64,000 nt of DNA from Aliarcobacter cryaerophilus. GTDB taxonomy: Bacteria > Campylobacterota > Campylobacteria > Campylobacterales > Arcobacteraceae. Below are positions 50,555 through 59,387 of the stretch, one piece after another; the stretch's first letter is position 1; every line of letters starts with the position of its first letter. The stretch spans positions 1,240,001-1,304,000 of the forward strand of contig NZ_CP060694.1 in NCBI RefSeq assembly GCF_014352935.1. The letters are read 5' to 3'. Under the pieces are notes generated by a model, which was not told the DNA's origin, ran no database searches, and saw only the letters and a program-made list of their open reading frames with translations. The position numbers and the translations under genes were made by a program.

Positions 50555-51936
50555 TAAAACCACTCCTCAATTTTTTTCCAAAGTCCAAGACCTTTTTTCT
50601 TTTTATCTTTTGGTAAAGGGTCTAAGATTGTATCACCTGGTCTTTTTAACGTATTAGGTGGAGTTTGACCATATTGCGGATCTTGTCTTGGTGGAAATTT
50701 ATCATGAACTTGACCTTTTCTAAAAGGTCTTATTAATTTTTTACTAGAATCTAATTGATAACCTCTATTTATTCCTAAAGCGAACATAATTAATCCTACA
50801 GTTGTTGCCATATTTGGTTCATCAAAGCTAACTCTAAATGAATTTGGAAGATTTTTAGGAGCAGAAACTGTTACTGGAATTTTCTCAAAAATATTTTTTG
50901 TAAGCTCTTTTATTCCACCTAGTTCACTCATTCCACCTGTTAATACTATTCCTGAACCAATATTATCAAGTAAAGCATTCTTTTTTAACTCATTTTTAAC
51001 TAAAACTAAAAGCTCTTCTACTCTTGCATGAATAATTGTTTGAATATGACCAAGAGGAAACTCTTTAAAATACTCTTCATCGTTTATTTGTGAAACTCCA
51101 ACATTTGAAGGTCCAACTTCTCCATTTCCAAAGTAATCTTTAATTAAAGAACCATACTCAATTTTTATCTTTTCAGCTGTTCTAAGAGGTGTATTTAACA
51201 TCAAAGATAAATCATTTGTAATATTTTTTGAACCAACAGGAATAAATCCATTATAAATTATAGAGTTTCCTTTGTGATATACAAACTCAGTTGTAGAAGC
51301 ACCTAAGTTAATCACAACAGCACCTATTCTTTTTTGTTGTTCATCTAAAACTGCCAAAGAAGCAGCATAAGAGTCAAGCACAAATCTAACATCATCTATA
51401 CCAAAAATTCTTAGTGCAGATTTAATATTAATTAGTGCATTTCTTTTTGCAGTTACAATGTAAACAGATGCTTCAAGCTTTGAACCATTCATATTAAATG
51501 GGTTTTCAACTTCTTGATCATCTACTTTAAAAAATAGTGGTATTACGTGAACTACATCATAATCAGGTAAAATTATTGAGTTTGAAAGAGCCATTTGCAT
51601 TGCTTGATTTATATCTGTTTCAGAAACAAGTCCATTTGGAATAGTTACATATCCAGTTGCTTTGATTCCTCTTGTATAATTTCCTGAAATAGATACAACA
51701 GTCGTTCCAATAGTCTCTGTTACACTCTCTTTTGCTTGAAGTATTGCATCTTTTATAGTTCTTGAAACATCTTCGATATTTGTTATAAGTCCTTTATTTA
51801 CTCCAACACTATCTTGAACTCCAAAACCTAAAATTTCAATACTATTGTCTAAATCATATTTTGGTTTAGATATTACTGCACTTGTAACACTAGAACCAAT
51901 ATTTATTGTAAGAAAAATATCATTTGTATTATTCAA
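50554..51936 (-). CDS. ftsA: Cell division protein FtsA
   Basis: This 460-residue actin-like ATPase begins 'LTINIGSSVTSAVISKP' (phosphate 1), with 'VVINLGASTTEF' and 'GIVLTGGMSELGGI' later, and ends in 'GLGLWKKIEEWF', the amphipathic membrane-targeting helix. It links FtsZ to the membrane and comes just before ftsZ. Two bases separate its start from the PpiD-like gene. A proline-rich low-complexity stretch before the helix is normal. Confidence 0.95.
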   Translation of the reverse strand: MNNTNDIFLTINIGSSVTSAVISKPKYDLDNSIEILGFGVQDSVGVNKGLITNIEDVSRTIKDAILQAKESVTETIGTTVVSISGNYTRGIKATGYVTIPNGLVSETDINQAMQMALSNSIILPDYDVVHVIPLFFKVDDQEVENPFNMNGSKLEASVYIVTAKRNALINIKSALRIFGIDDVRFVLDSYAASLAVLDEQQKRIGAVVINLGASTTEFVYHKGNSIIYNGFIPVGSKNITNDLSLMLNTPLRTAEKIKIEYGSLIKDYFGNGEVGPSNVGVSQINDEEYFKEFPLGHIQTIIHARVEELLVLVKNELKKNALLDNIGSGIVLTGGMSELGGIKELTKNIFEKIPVTVSAPKNLPNSFRVSFDEPNMATTVGLIMFALGINRGYQLDSSKKLIRPFRKGQVHDKFPPRQDPQYGQTPPNTLKRPGDTILDPLPKDKKKKGLGLWKKIEEWF

Positions 51937-51938
51937 AA

Positions 51939-53405
51939 CTACTCCTTTGCCTGCATAAATGTTTTTATTACAATACTATTTTCAAGTTTTTTAAGTAAAT
52001 TTGACAATAAATCAGAATTTTGAACCTGTTTTATCTCATCTCTTACAAAACTATCTTTTGCTTTGTCGTAAGAAGCCATTCTTGAGTCAATTATTTTATA
52101 TAAAACAACTTTTGAACCAACTTTTGCAATTCCCTCTTTTGTAGAACTAGCAAAAAGTTGTCCTAAAAACTCTATTGCTTCTTGCTCATTTAATCCTTTA
52201 ATTTTAGAAGCACTTGCTCTATTTACTGCTGTTGCTTCATTTCCTTTAAAATCTTTTAAACTATTTTGTGCTAATTCATCTAATTTTTTTGCTTTCAAAT
52301 TAAGTTTAAAATCTTCAATTACCTTTGCTTTTGCTTGCTCAAAAGTTAAATTAACAGAAGGGTTCACTTTTGCTAGTTTTACTATATAAAATCTATTATT
52401 TTCAAAAAATGGTTTTAAAATCTCTTCTTTTTTTAACTCTTTAATTTTTTGAACATTTTCAGCTGAAAATGGAATTTTATTTTCTGAGTAAGTTGCTTTT
52501 TTGTCAAAGTTATCTTCAGATTTTTTAAGTTTTAAGTAAAGAGTAAGAGCCTCTTTTTTACTAAAATTCTCATCTAAATCTTTGATTACTTCTTCTTTTG
52601 CTTCTTCAAAAGATTTTAACTTTCCATCTTCAAATTTATAATCACTTTTAAACTTGTCAAAATGATTTTTTATATCTTCTTGCGTTGAGTTAGAAGAAGA
52701 AAGAGGAAATTCTTTTATCTCTAAATCATAAAAAACTTCACTCTTATATGCATTTTGATTCTCATCAAAATATTTTTTAAGTTCATTTTCATCAACACTA
52801 TTTACATCAACATCATTCAAAGTTAATATTTTATAAGTAATATCATCTTCTAAAAATAGTAGTTTACTAATATTTTCTATCTCATTTGGAGTTGGTTCTA
52901 TACTAAAAAGAGCTTGAACTTTTTGAAAAAGTATTGAATTTTTAAGACTAGTTTCAAACTCTTGAGGTGACATTCTATTTTGTTGTAAAACATTTACATA
53001 TTGATTTTTATTGAATTTACCATCTATTTTAAACTCTTCATAATTAATCAACTCTTTTGCAATCTCTTCATCAGTTACCATCAAACCTAAAGAGTTACCA
53101 TAAGACATAAGAAGATTTTTTTGTAAAAGTTGAGAAAATGCAACATCTTTTAATCTTAATTGCTCTGCTAACTCTTTATTAAAAGATGCTCCAAAAATTT
53201 GTGAATATTGATTATAAAGATTTGAATACTCTTGTTGGTACTCTTCTACACTAATCTCTTTGTTTCCAACAGTTGCAACAACGCCACCTTTACTACCATA
53301 GTCATATGATCCCCATCCTACAAATCCAGCACCTACAAAGGCAATAGTACTAATCCAAATCGTAATAACCAACCACTTTTTATGTCTTTGCATCCAAGTT
53401 ATCAT
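51939..53405 (-). CDS. SurA/PpiD-like periplasmic chaperone
   Basis: This 488-residue protein has a short cytoplasmic start 'MITWMQRHKKWLVITIWISTIAFVGAGFVGW' (one membrane helix), a SurA-N-type domain ('GGVVATVGNKEISVEEYQQEYSNLYNQY') and a later region resembling a degenerate rotamase domain. It is the PpiD-like folding helper at the head of ftsA-ftsZ, an order often seen in Campylobacterota. The prolyl isomerase motif is weak, so the main role may be chaperone. Confidence 0.85.
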   Translation of the reverse strand: MITWMQRHKKWLVITIWISTIAFVGAGFVGWGSYDYGSKGGVVATVGNKEISVEEYQQEYSNLYNQYSQIFGASFNKELAEQLRLKDVAFSQLLQKNLLMSYGNSLGLMVTDEEIAKELINYEEFKIDGKFNKNQYVNVLQQNRMSPQEFETSLKNSILFQKVQALFSIEPTPNEIENISKLLFLEDDITYKILTLNDVDVNSVDENELKKYFDENQNAYKSEVFYDLEIKEFPLSSSNSTQEDIKNHFDKFKSDYKFEDGKLKSFEEAKEEVIKDLDENFSKKEALTLYLKLKKSEDNFDKKATYSENKIPFSAENVQKIKELKKEEILKPFFENNRFYIVKLAKVNPSVNLTFEQAKAKVIEDFKLNLKAKKLDELAQNSLKDFKGNEATAVNRASASKIKGLNEQEAIEFLGQLFASSTKEGIAKVGSKVVLYKIIDSRMASYDKAKDSFVRDEIKQVQNSDLLSNLLKKLENSIVIKTFMQAKE

Positions 53406-53465
53406 AAAATAAACCCTTAAAAAAAATTTAGAGATTATAATACAAAAATCTTGCTTGTATGTTAT

Positions 53466-55793
53466 TTAAACGCTTATAGATAAACTATTTGTTTCTATTT
53501 TTTTATCTTTATTGCACAATAAATCATTTATAACACTCTCTCTTATTGTCACTTCTATTTTTTTACAAGCACTTTTAAAAGCTTCTTCTTCTCCAACAAT
53601 AAAACACATACTTTTTGCCCTTGTTATTGCTGTATAAAGTAGTTTTGTATTATGCATTATATAGTGTGAAAAGCTCATAGGAATTAAAGCATTTTCATAC
53701 TCCATTCCTTGTGTTTTATGAATTGTTAGACAATATGCTAAATTTAAAAGATGATGAATATTATCAAAGTCATAAAATACTACCATATCATCATTTGGAT
53801 ATAAAACTACACACTTTTTTTCATCAAAATCTAATTTTATTACAAGTCCAAGTTGTCCATTATAAACTCTTCTTTCCATAAACTCAGTAGAGTTTGATTT
53901 ATACATACTCATAGTTTGAGCTTTCATATTCTCATTTTTAATATGAATAACTTTATCTGTTAGTTTGTATTCAATATCTTTTATTTTTAAACTTCTATTT
54001 TTTGTGTGATTAAACAGTCTTTGAAGTTCTATATTTAAATTTTCAACTCCTAAAACTCCACCTTTCATAGGTGTAATTACTTGAAATAAAGTAAGTGCTT
54101 TTCCTATATTTTTCTCTTTTATAAAATCATAGTAATTTTGTATATAATTACTTGCAATATTTAAAATATTATTTAAGATATACTCACTATTTTCACCTCT
54201 CATATCTGAAAACTCATTTTGAGTCAATGAATTTTTCATAGAGTAGTAATTTCCTATTGATACATCAACAAACTTAAAATCTTCATACTCTTCTTTATAA
54301 TTTGGCAATTCACCTTTTCTTATATCATTTGCAATTACAGCTATTGCTTGATTCTCGTTTTGTCTATAAATTTTTGTAAGTTTACAAATAGGTGCTAATT
54401 CATATTTTATGCTATCAGCTAATATATTTCCAGCTCCAATAGCTGGAAGCTGTCCATCATCTCCAACAATTATAAAAATTGTATCATCACTTATTTTGCT
54501 TATAATTTGGGCAAATGTAACAGAGTTTACCATTGAAGCTTCATCTAGTAAAATAACTTTATATGGGAAAAAATCTTTCTCTTTATGTTTTACTAAAAGA
54601 CTTTGAATTGTGCTTGCGTTGTATCCTGTTGTATCACTTATTCTTTGACTTGCAATTCCACTTAAAGCAATAGCTATAATATCATCATAGCTTACTATCT
54701 CTTCAAGAAGCTCTAAAATAGCTCTACTTGAAGTTGATTTTCCTGTTCCTGCATATCCTATTAAAAATAGTGTTTTTTCTCCAGAATTTATTAACTCAAC
54801 TGCTTTTTGTTGTTCACTACTTAAAGTAAACCCTAAAGTTTTTTGTTTTTTTTCTAAATACTCTTCAAAATTGTCTATAATTTTCTTATTTTTATTATCT
54901 TTTCTTATATTAAAAAAATCTAATATTTTCTTCTCACAATAATATAACATTGAAAGTGCAATACGATTTTCACTTGTACTATAAATCTCCTCTTTTGCTA
55001 ACATTTCAACTAAAATATTTTCATAAAGTAGCTCCTCTTTTGAAAACCTCAAACTATCATCTAAAAGTTTATAAAGATGAAATTTATCTATTGAGGAGTT
55101 ACCGTTATTATCACAATACTCTCTTAAAGTATAATTTAAACAAGCTTTTATTCTAAAAGGTGATTTTACATCGATTCCTAAAGCTTTTGCTATCTCATCT
55201 GCTCTTTTAAATCCTATTCCTTTTATATTTATTAGCATATATGGATTTTGTTTTATTTTTTCGATTAAGTTTTCAACTTCACTAAAAGTTGAGTATATTT
55301 TTGTAATTAGATTTGAAGTAACTCCAAATTTACCCAAAAAAGCACCAAGTTCTCTAAGATGCTTAAAAGAGTGCCAAGAGTTTAAAATAGATTTTAGTTT
55401 TTTCTCTTTAATACCTTTAAAATTTAAAAGTTCATTTGGATTTTCATCTAAAATTTTTATTAAACCTTCTTCTCCATATTTTTCTAAAATCTCTGTTGCT
55501 GATTTTTTTGTAAAACCTTTGATTATTTTAGTAAGGAAAAAAAATAGTTCATGCTCTTTTACTTGTAAAGTATTAAACTCAAATTGAACTCCATATTTAC
55601 TATGAGTTATCCAATTTCCAGTTAATAGTATCTCTTCTCCTACAAGTTTTTCAATATCTGCATCAAAATAGACTCCACATATTTTTTGATTATTTTCTAA
55701 AACTGCAATAGTATATTTTGTTTCATCATTTTTATATAAAACTTTTTTTAAAACTCCACTAAGATTGAAGCTCTTCTCATTAGTTTCCATCAT
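53466..55793 (-). CDS. recD2: RecD2-type ATP-dependent DNA helicase
   Basis: This 775-residue protein has an N-terminal OB-like region, helix-hairpin-helix type parts ('LLNFKGIKEKKLKSIL', 'LINIKGIGFKRADEIAK'), a Walker A 'GYAGTGKSTSSRAIL' at 346-, 'ILLDEASMVNS' and a C-terminal 'LTIHKTQGMEYENALIPMSF...YTAITRAKSMCFIVG'. It unwinds DNA 5' to 3'. No recB or recC neighbours exist, which supports RecD2 over RecBCD. It overlaps the downstream-partner gene at 55780 by 14 bases. Confidence 0.88.
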   Translation of the reverse strand: MMETNEKSFNLSGVLKKVLYKNDETKYTIAVLENNQKICGVYFDADIEKLVGEEILLTGNWITHSKYGVQFEFNTLQVKEHELFFFLTKIIKGFTKKSATEILEKYGEEGLIKILDENPNELLNFKGIKEKKLKSILNSWHSFKHLRELGAFLGKFGVTSNLITKIYSTFSEVENLIEKIKQNPYMLINIKGIGFKRADEIAKALGIDVKSPFRIKACLNYTLREYCDNNGNSSIDKFHLYKLLDDSLRFSKEELLYENILVEMLAKEEIYSTSENRIALSMLYYCEKKILDFFNIRKDNKNKKIIDNFEEYLEKKQKTLGFTLSSEQQKAVELINSGEKTLFLIGYAGTGKSTSSRAILELLEEIVSYDDIIAIALSGIASQRISDTTGYNASTIQSLLVKHKEKDFFPYKVILLDEASMVNSVTFAQIISKISDDTIFIIVGDDGQLPAIGAGNILADSIKYELAPICKLTKIYRQNENQAIAVIANDIRKGELPNYKEEYEDFKFVDVSIGNYYSMKNSLTQNEFSDMRGENSEYILNNILNIASNYIQNYYDFIKEKNIGKALTLFQVITPMKGGVLGVENLNIELQRLFNHTKNRSLKIKDIEYKLTDKVIHIKNENMKAQTMSMYKSNSTEFMERRVYNGQLGLVIKLDFDEKKCVVLYPNDDMVVFYDFDNIHHLLNLAYCLTIHKTQGMEYENALIPMSFSHYIMHNTKLLYTAITRAKSMCFIVGEEEAFKSACKKIEVTIRESVINDLLCNKDKKIETNSLSISV

Positions 55794-56145
55794 TATACTT
55801 ATCTTTTTTATGCTTATCTTTTTTGTATGAACTTTTATTTTTCTCTTTTTGAAGTAAATTGGCTTCTTTTAAAAGTATAGCCCTCTCATCTTCAAAGCTT
55901 TCACTATGATTTTTTGTAAAAGAGATAGCTTTTTCAATAAAACTATTTAGCAAAGTATAATAATCTGAATAAAGTTCAACTTTTTGTGATTTACACATAT
56001 CTTCATAATTTTTTAAAGTTCTTTTTAAAAATAGCTCTTTATCAAAATTTTCAAGTTTTAACAAAGATATTGTTCTTGTTAAAAATTTTTCAACAACTCT
56101 TATATAACGAATTCTTAACTGTTTCTCGTTTATTTCAAAACCCAT
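55780..56145 (-). CDS. Hypothetical charged protein upstream of recD2
   Basis: This 121-residue protein is mostly helical and ends in a strongly basic stretch rich in Lys with Asp/His ('YKKDKHKKDKYNDGN'). It precedes recD2 with a 14-base overlap, so it is translated with it. No domain is recognised. The tail may bind nucleic acid, which would fit recD2. Confidence 0.65.
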   Translation of the reverse strand: MGFEINEKQLRIRYIRVVEKFLTRTISLLKLENFDKELFLKRTLKNYEDMCKSQKVELYSDYYTLLNSFIEKAISFTKNHSESFEDERAILLKEANLLQKEKNKSSYKKDKHKKDKYNDGN

Positions 56146-56264
56146 TTTTCAACTTTAATATTTTTTGAATCATATCTATTTTTAATATCACTTTTTTTAA
56201 ATTATAAGATTATAACTAAATCTATTTTAAAATAGTTAAAATATTACAAATTGTCATATTTTAA

Positions 56265-57530
56265 CTATAGTTCACAAGCACTTTTTAGAATATCAATTCC
56301 AAATTTTTCTCTTAGATTTTGTATATTTTCACCCAATTTATCTTTTTTCAGATCATCTTCATACTCAAATAAATTATAAGTATGTTCTCCTTTTTTTGCA
56401 AAATTAAAAACTGTAATATATAATTGAACTACACCATGATTTCTGTGTTTGTCTGCTTGCATAAATAGATTTATTATAGAGTTTTTAAAATCAAATTCAT
56501 TAAAAATCTTATTACTATTTTCTTGTGCTTTTGTTTTAATATTTGACTCATATTTTATATGAATTTGAAAAGACAAAGGATTATGCCCATCTTTTTTTAC
56601 TATAAAACTCAAATATCTACTCAAAATCATAACTCTTCTTTTAAGCTCTTCTCTATTAAAGACTACATCAAAACTTCTTCCAATTCCTATACTTTTTTTC
56701 TCTTTTGTTATATTTAGTTTACTATCTTTTATTCCACAAACTCTATTATATGTATCTATTCCAACTTTTCCAAAAGAGTAAAATAGATTTTTATTTTTTC
56801 TTATATCTCCCAAAGTTTTTATATTGTAACCACTTAATTTTTCACAAAGAGACTTTCCAATTCCTGTAAAGTTTTCTATTAAAATATTTTTTGTGAACTC
56901 TTCAATATTTTCTTTTTTCAAAAGTTTTATATTGTTTGGTTTTGCCTCATTTGTCATAAGCTTTGATAAATATTTTGTATTTGCTAAGCCAATAGAACAA
57001 GGAAGATTTAACTCTTTAAATATCTTATCTTTTAATTTTCTTGCAAAATCTTCTGCTTCATCCTCTTTTATATAACCAGTTAAATCACCAAAAAATTCAT
57101 CAATAGAGAACTGCTCTATTAGAGGAATTTCAAGTTCCAAAAGCTCTTTTAATTTTGAAGACAACTCATCATAAAGACTATATTTTGGTGGTATCATTTT
57201 CAAATTTGGACAAAGTTTTAAAGCTTCATTTACACTCATAGCTGTTTTTACTCCAAAAGCTCTTGCCTCATAAGAAGCTGATGTTATAATTCCTCTTATT
57301 TTATTATTTTCATCAACAAAATAATCATTTGAACTATTTTCATCTTCACTATCTAAAATTTTACTTGAAAAACTAGCACGATTTGTTGCCATTGTTCTTT
57401 TTACTCTTGTATGTGAAAAAATATCTACATTACTTTTTCCACCAACAGCAACGGGGATATTATGTAAACTTTTATCAAGAGTTCTATGTGCTGATACAAA
57501 ATAGCAATCTAAGTCAATATGAATAAACAT
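56265..57530 (-). CDS. Y-family DNA polymerase (Pol IV/DinB type)
   Basis: This 421-residue protein has the catalytic 'IHIDLDCYFVSAH' (D6, D8) and 'FSIDEFFGDL' (S142-E145) and the palm continues with 'LPCSIGLANTKYLSKLMTNEAKP'. A two-helix thumb with 'NFTGIGKSLCEKLSGYNIKTLGDI' follows. Between 'PVAVGG' and 'ITSASYEARAFG' it carries an extra stretch of about 45 residues (33-78), rich in Ser/Asp/Asn, which most Pol IV do not have. It makes error-prone bypass synthesis. A 23-bp palindrome lies upstream (57568-57590). Confidence 0.88.
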   Translation of the reverse strand: MFIHIDLDCYFVSAHRTLDKSLHNIPVAVGGKSNVDIFSHTRVKRTMATNRASFSSKILDSEDENSSNDYFVDENNKIRGIITSASYEARAFGVKTAMSVNEALKLCPNLKMIPPKYSLYDELSSKLKELLELEIPLIEQFSIDEFFGDLTGYIKEDEAEDFARKLKDKIFKELNLPCSIGLANTKYLSKLMTNEAKPNNIKLLKKENIEEFTKNILIENFTGIGKSLCEKLSGYNIKTLGDIRKNKNLFYSFGKVGIDTYNRVCGIKDSKLNITKEKKSIGIGRSFDVVFNREELKRRVMILSRYLSFIVKKDGHNPLSFQIHIKYESNIKTKAQENSNKIFNEFDFKNSIINLFMQADKHRNHGVVQLYITVFNFAKKGEHTYNLFEYEDDLKKDKLGENIQNLREKFGIDILKSACEL

Positions 57531-57567
57531 AATAAAATATTACTCTATTTTTAATAAAATATTTAAT

Positions 57568-57590
57568 AAATATTGCAATTTGCAATATTT
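57568..57590. promoter_or_regulatory. 23-bp perfect palindrome upstream of the Y-family polymerase
   Basis: Arms of 11 bp (aaatattgcaa / ttgcaatattt) around one central base, 38 bases before the polymerase ATG and 152 bases before fccA. LexA boxes of this type are not known in Campylobacterota, so the binding protein is unknown. It is too AT-rich and lacks a T run to be a convincing terminator. Confidence 0.5.
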
Positions 57591-57644
57591 TTATATTTTA
57601 TATCTTAATTAAAAATTGAGAAGAATTTACACATAATTTTTTTT

Positions 57645-57650
57645 TATAAT
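57645..57650 (+). promoter_or_regulatory. Possible -10 box of the fccAB operon
   Basis: A perfect TATAAT preceded by a T-rich stretch, 92 bases before the fccA start. A strong AAAAGGAGAA ribosome-binding site lies before the ATG at 57742. No -35 is visible, as is usual here. Confidence 0.4.
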
Positions 57651-57741
57651 TCAATATAAGATTTATTTAATATTTTAAATTTTTATTAAGTTTATTAAAT
57701 TATCATTCATTTGTATTTGTTATATAAAAGGAGAAGATAAA

Positions 57742-58038
57742 ATGAAAAAACTGGCATTTTTACTTGCAACTTTCGCAAGTTTATCGTTTGCTGTAGATTA
57801 TGACCCTGTAAGAGGAGAGATGTTATCTCTTTCTTGTGCAAACTGTCATGGAACTGATGGAAAATCTACTACTGCTATTCCAAAAATAGCTGGATTGGAT
57901 AAGAATTATATGTATCAAACTTTACTTGAGTACAAAACTGGAAAAAGAGTTGATACACATATGATGCAAAAGCATACAAAAGGTTTCACTGATGAAGAGC
58001 TTGAGCAACTATCTTACTACTTTTCAAAAGTTAAATAA
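57742..58038 (+). CDS. fccA: c-type cytochrome subunit of flavocytochrome c sulfide dehydrogenase
   Basis: This 98-residue protein has a signal peptide (MKKLAFLLATFASLSFA) and one heme c site CANCH at 32-36, with Met74 or Met75 as the probable second axial ligand. It is a class I small cytochrome. The adjacent fccB gene, 16 bases on, shows that it is the electron acceptor of sulfide dehydrogenase in the periplasm. Strong ribosome-binding site AAAAGGAGAA. Only one heme is present, as in most single-heme FccA. Confidence 0.9.
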   Translation: MKKLAFLLATFASLSFAVDYDPVRGEMLSLSCANCHGTDGKSTTAIPKIAGLDKNYMYQTLLEYKTGKRVDTHMMQKHTKGFTDEELEQLSYYFSKVK

Positions 58039-58054
58039 GCAAAAAGGATAAACG

Positions 58055-59347
58055 ATGATAAATAGAAGAGATTTTGGAAAATTAGTTTTAGGAGCTACGG
58101 CTCTATCTTTTACTGCTTGCAATAGTTTAGCAAGTGGTTTATCTACAATTCCTGCAAATAAAAAAAGAGTTGTAATTGTAGGTGGTGGTTTTGGTGGAGC
58201 TGCAACTGCTAGATATTTAAGAAAATTTGATTCAAATGTTGAGATTGTTTTAGTTGAACAAAATAAAGAGTATTATACTTGTCCATTTTCAAATGCAGTA
58301 ATTGCTGGTATGGAAAAAATGGATTTCATAAAACATGATTTATCTACTTTAGCAAAAAAACATAATATTAAAGTAGTACATGCAAAAGTTGCAAAAATTG
58401 ATGGTGCAAATCAAAATGTAGTTTTAGAAAATGGAGAAAAAATCTCTTATACAAAAGCTGTTGTAAGCCCTGGAATTGATTTTAAATATGAAAAAGGTTA
58501 TACAAAAGAGAATGAAAAACATGCTCCACATGCTGTAAAAGCTGGTGAGCAAACTACAATTCTTCAAAAACAACTTGAAAATATGAAAGATGGTGGAACG
58601 TTTGTAATGGTAGCACCTGCTGATCCTTTTAGATGTCCTCCTGGACCTTATGAGAGAATCTCACTTGTAGCTCACTATATTAAAAATAATAAACCAAATT
58701 CAAAAATTATAGTTCTTGATCAAAAAGATAAATTCTCAAAACAAGTTCTATTTACAAATGGTTGGAAAGAGCTTTATGGTGATTTAATTGAGTGGAGAGC
58801 AGCACAATTTGGTGGAAAAGTTGTAAGTGTTGATCCTGTTAAAAAAATAGTTGTAACTGAAGATGAAGAGGTTCAAGCAGATGTTTTAAACTATATTCCA
58901 AATCAAAAAGCTTCTCAATTAGCATTTGATTCAGGACTTGTAGCAGAAGGAAAAGATTGGTGTGATATTCATCCAAAAACTTTTGAATCTAAATTAGTTA
59001 AAAATGTTCATGTTATTGGAGATGCTTCAAATGCAGCACCTATGCCTAAATCAGCATTTAGTGCAAGTACTCAAGGAAAAGTTGTAGCTCTTCAAATAGC
59101 AAGAATGCTAAAACAACAAGAGCCTTTAAATCCTCCAAAACTAGCAAATACTTGTTATAGTTTATTGAGTCCAAACTATGGTATTTCTATTGCCGCTGTT
59201 TACAATGCACTTGATGATAAAATACAAAATGTTGATGGAGCAGGTGGAGTAAGCCCTGAAACTGACCCAGATGGTCATATTAGAATTTTAGAAGCAAAAT
59301 ATGCTTATGCTTGGTATGAAAGCCAAACAGCTGACATATTTAAATAA
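58055..59347 (+). CDS. fccB: Flavocytochrome c sulfide dehydrogenase flavoprotein
   Basis: This 430-residue protein begins with a Tat signal (RRDFGKLVLGATALSFTAC), then an FAD-binding 'KRVVIVGGGFGGAATARYL', 'YTCPFSNAVIAG' with one redox Cys, 'CPPGPYERISL', and 'CYSLLSPNYGISIAAVY' with the second Cys. It oxidises sulfide to sulfur in the periplasm and gives electrons to the c cytochrome. It has 16 bases after fccA. A hairpin follows its stop (59347-59385). Confidence 0.93.
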   Translation: MINRRDFGKLVLGATALSFTACNSLASGLSTIPANKKRVVIVGGGFGGAATARYLRKFDSNVEIVLVEQNKEYYTCPFSNAVIAGMEKMDFIKHDLSTLAKKHNIKVVHAKVAKIDGANQNVVLENGEKISYTKAVVSPGIDFKYEKGYTKENEKHAPHAVKAGEQTTILQKQLENMKDGGTFVMVAPADPFRCPPGPYERISLVAHYIKNNKPNSKIIVLDQKDKFSKQVLFTNGWKELYGDLIEWRAAQFGGKVVSVDPVKKIVVTEDEEVQADVLNYIPNQKASQLAFDSGLVAEGKDWCDIHPKTFESKLVKNVHVIGDASNAAPMPKSAFSASTQGKVVALQIARMLKQQEPLNPPKLANTCYSLLSPNYGISIAAVYNALDDKIQNVDGAGGVSPETDPDGHIRILEAKYAYAWYESQTADIFK

Positions 59348-59385
59348 AAGATTTAGCTTGGTGCTTTTGCACCTTGCTAATCTTT
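59347..59385. terminator. Hairpin terminator between fccB and the ABC-F gene
   Basis: An inverted repeat with tggtgc-tttt-gcacc at its centre and aaagatt/aatcttt at the outside, with one bulge and one mismatch. fccB (+) and the ABC-F gene (-) end on either side of it, so it likely serves both transcripts. A-T rich ends act as the poly-T of each side. Confidence 0.65.
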
Positions 59386-59387
59386 AA

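Noticed and set aside
53466-55793. RecD subunit of RecBCD
   Set aside because: There is no recB or recC nearby and the long N-terminal region with helix-hairpin-helix parts matches RecD2.
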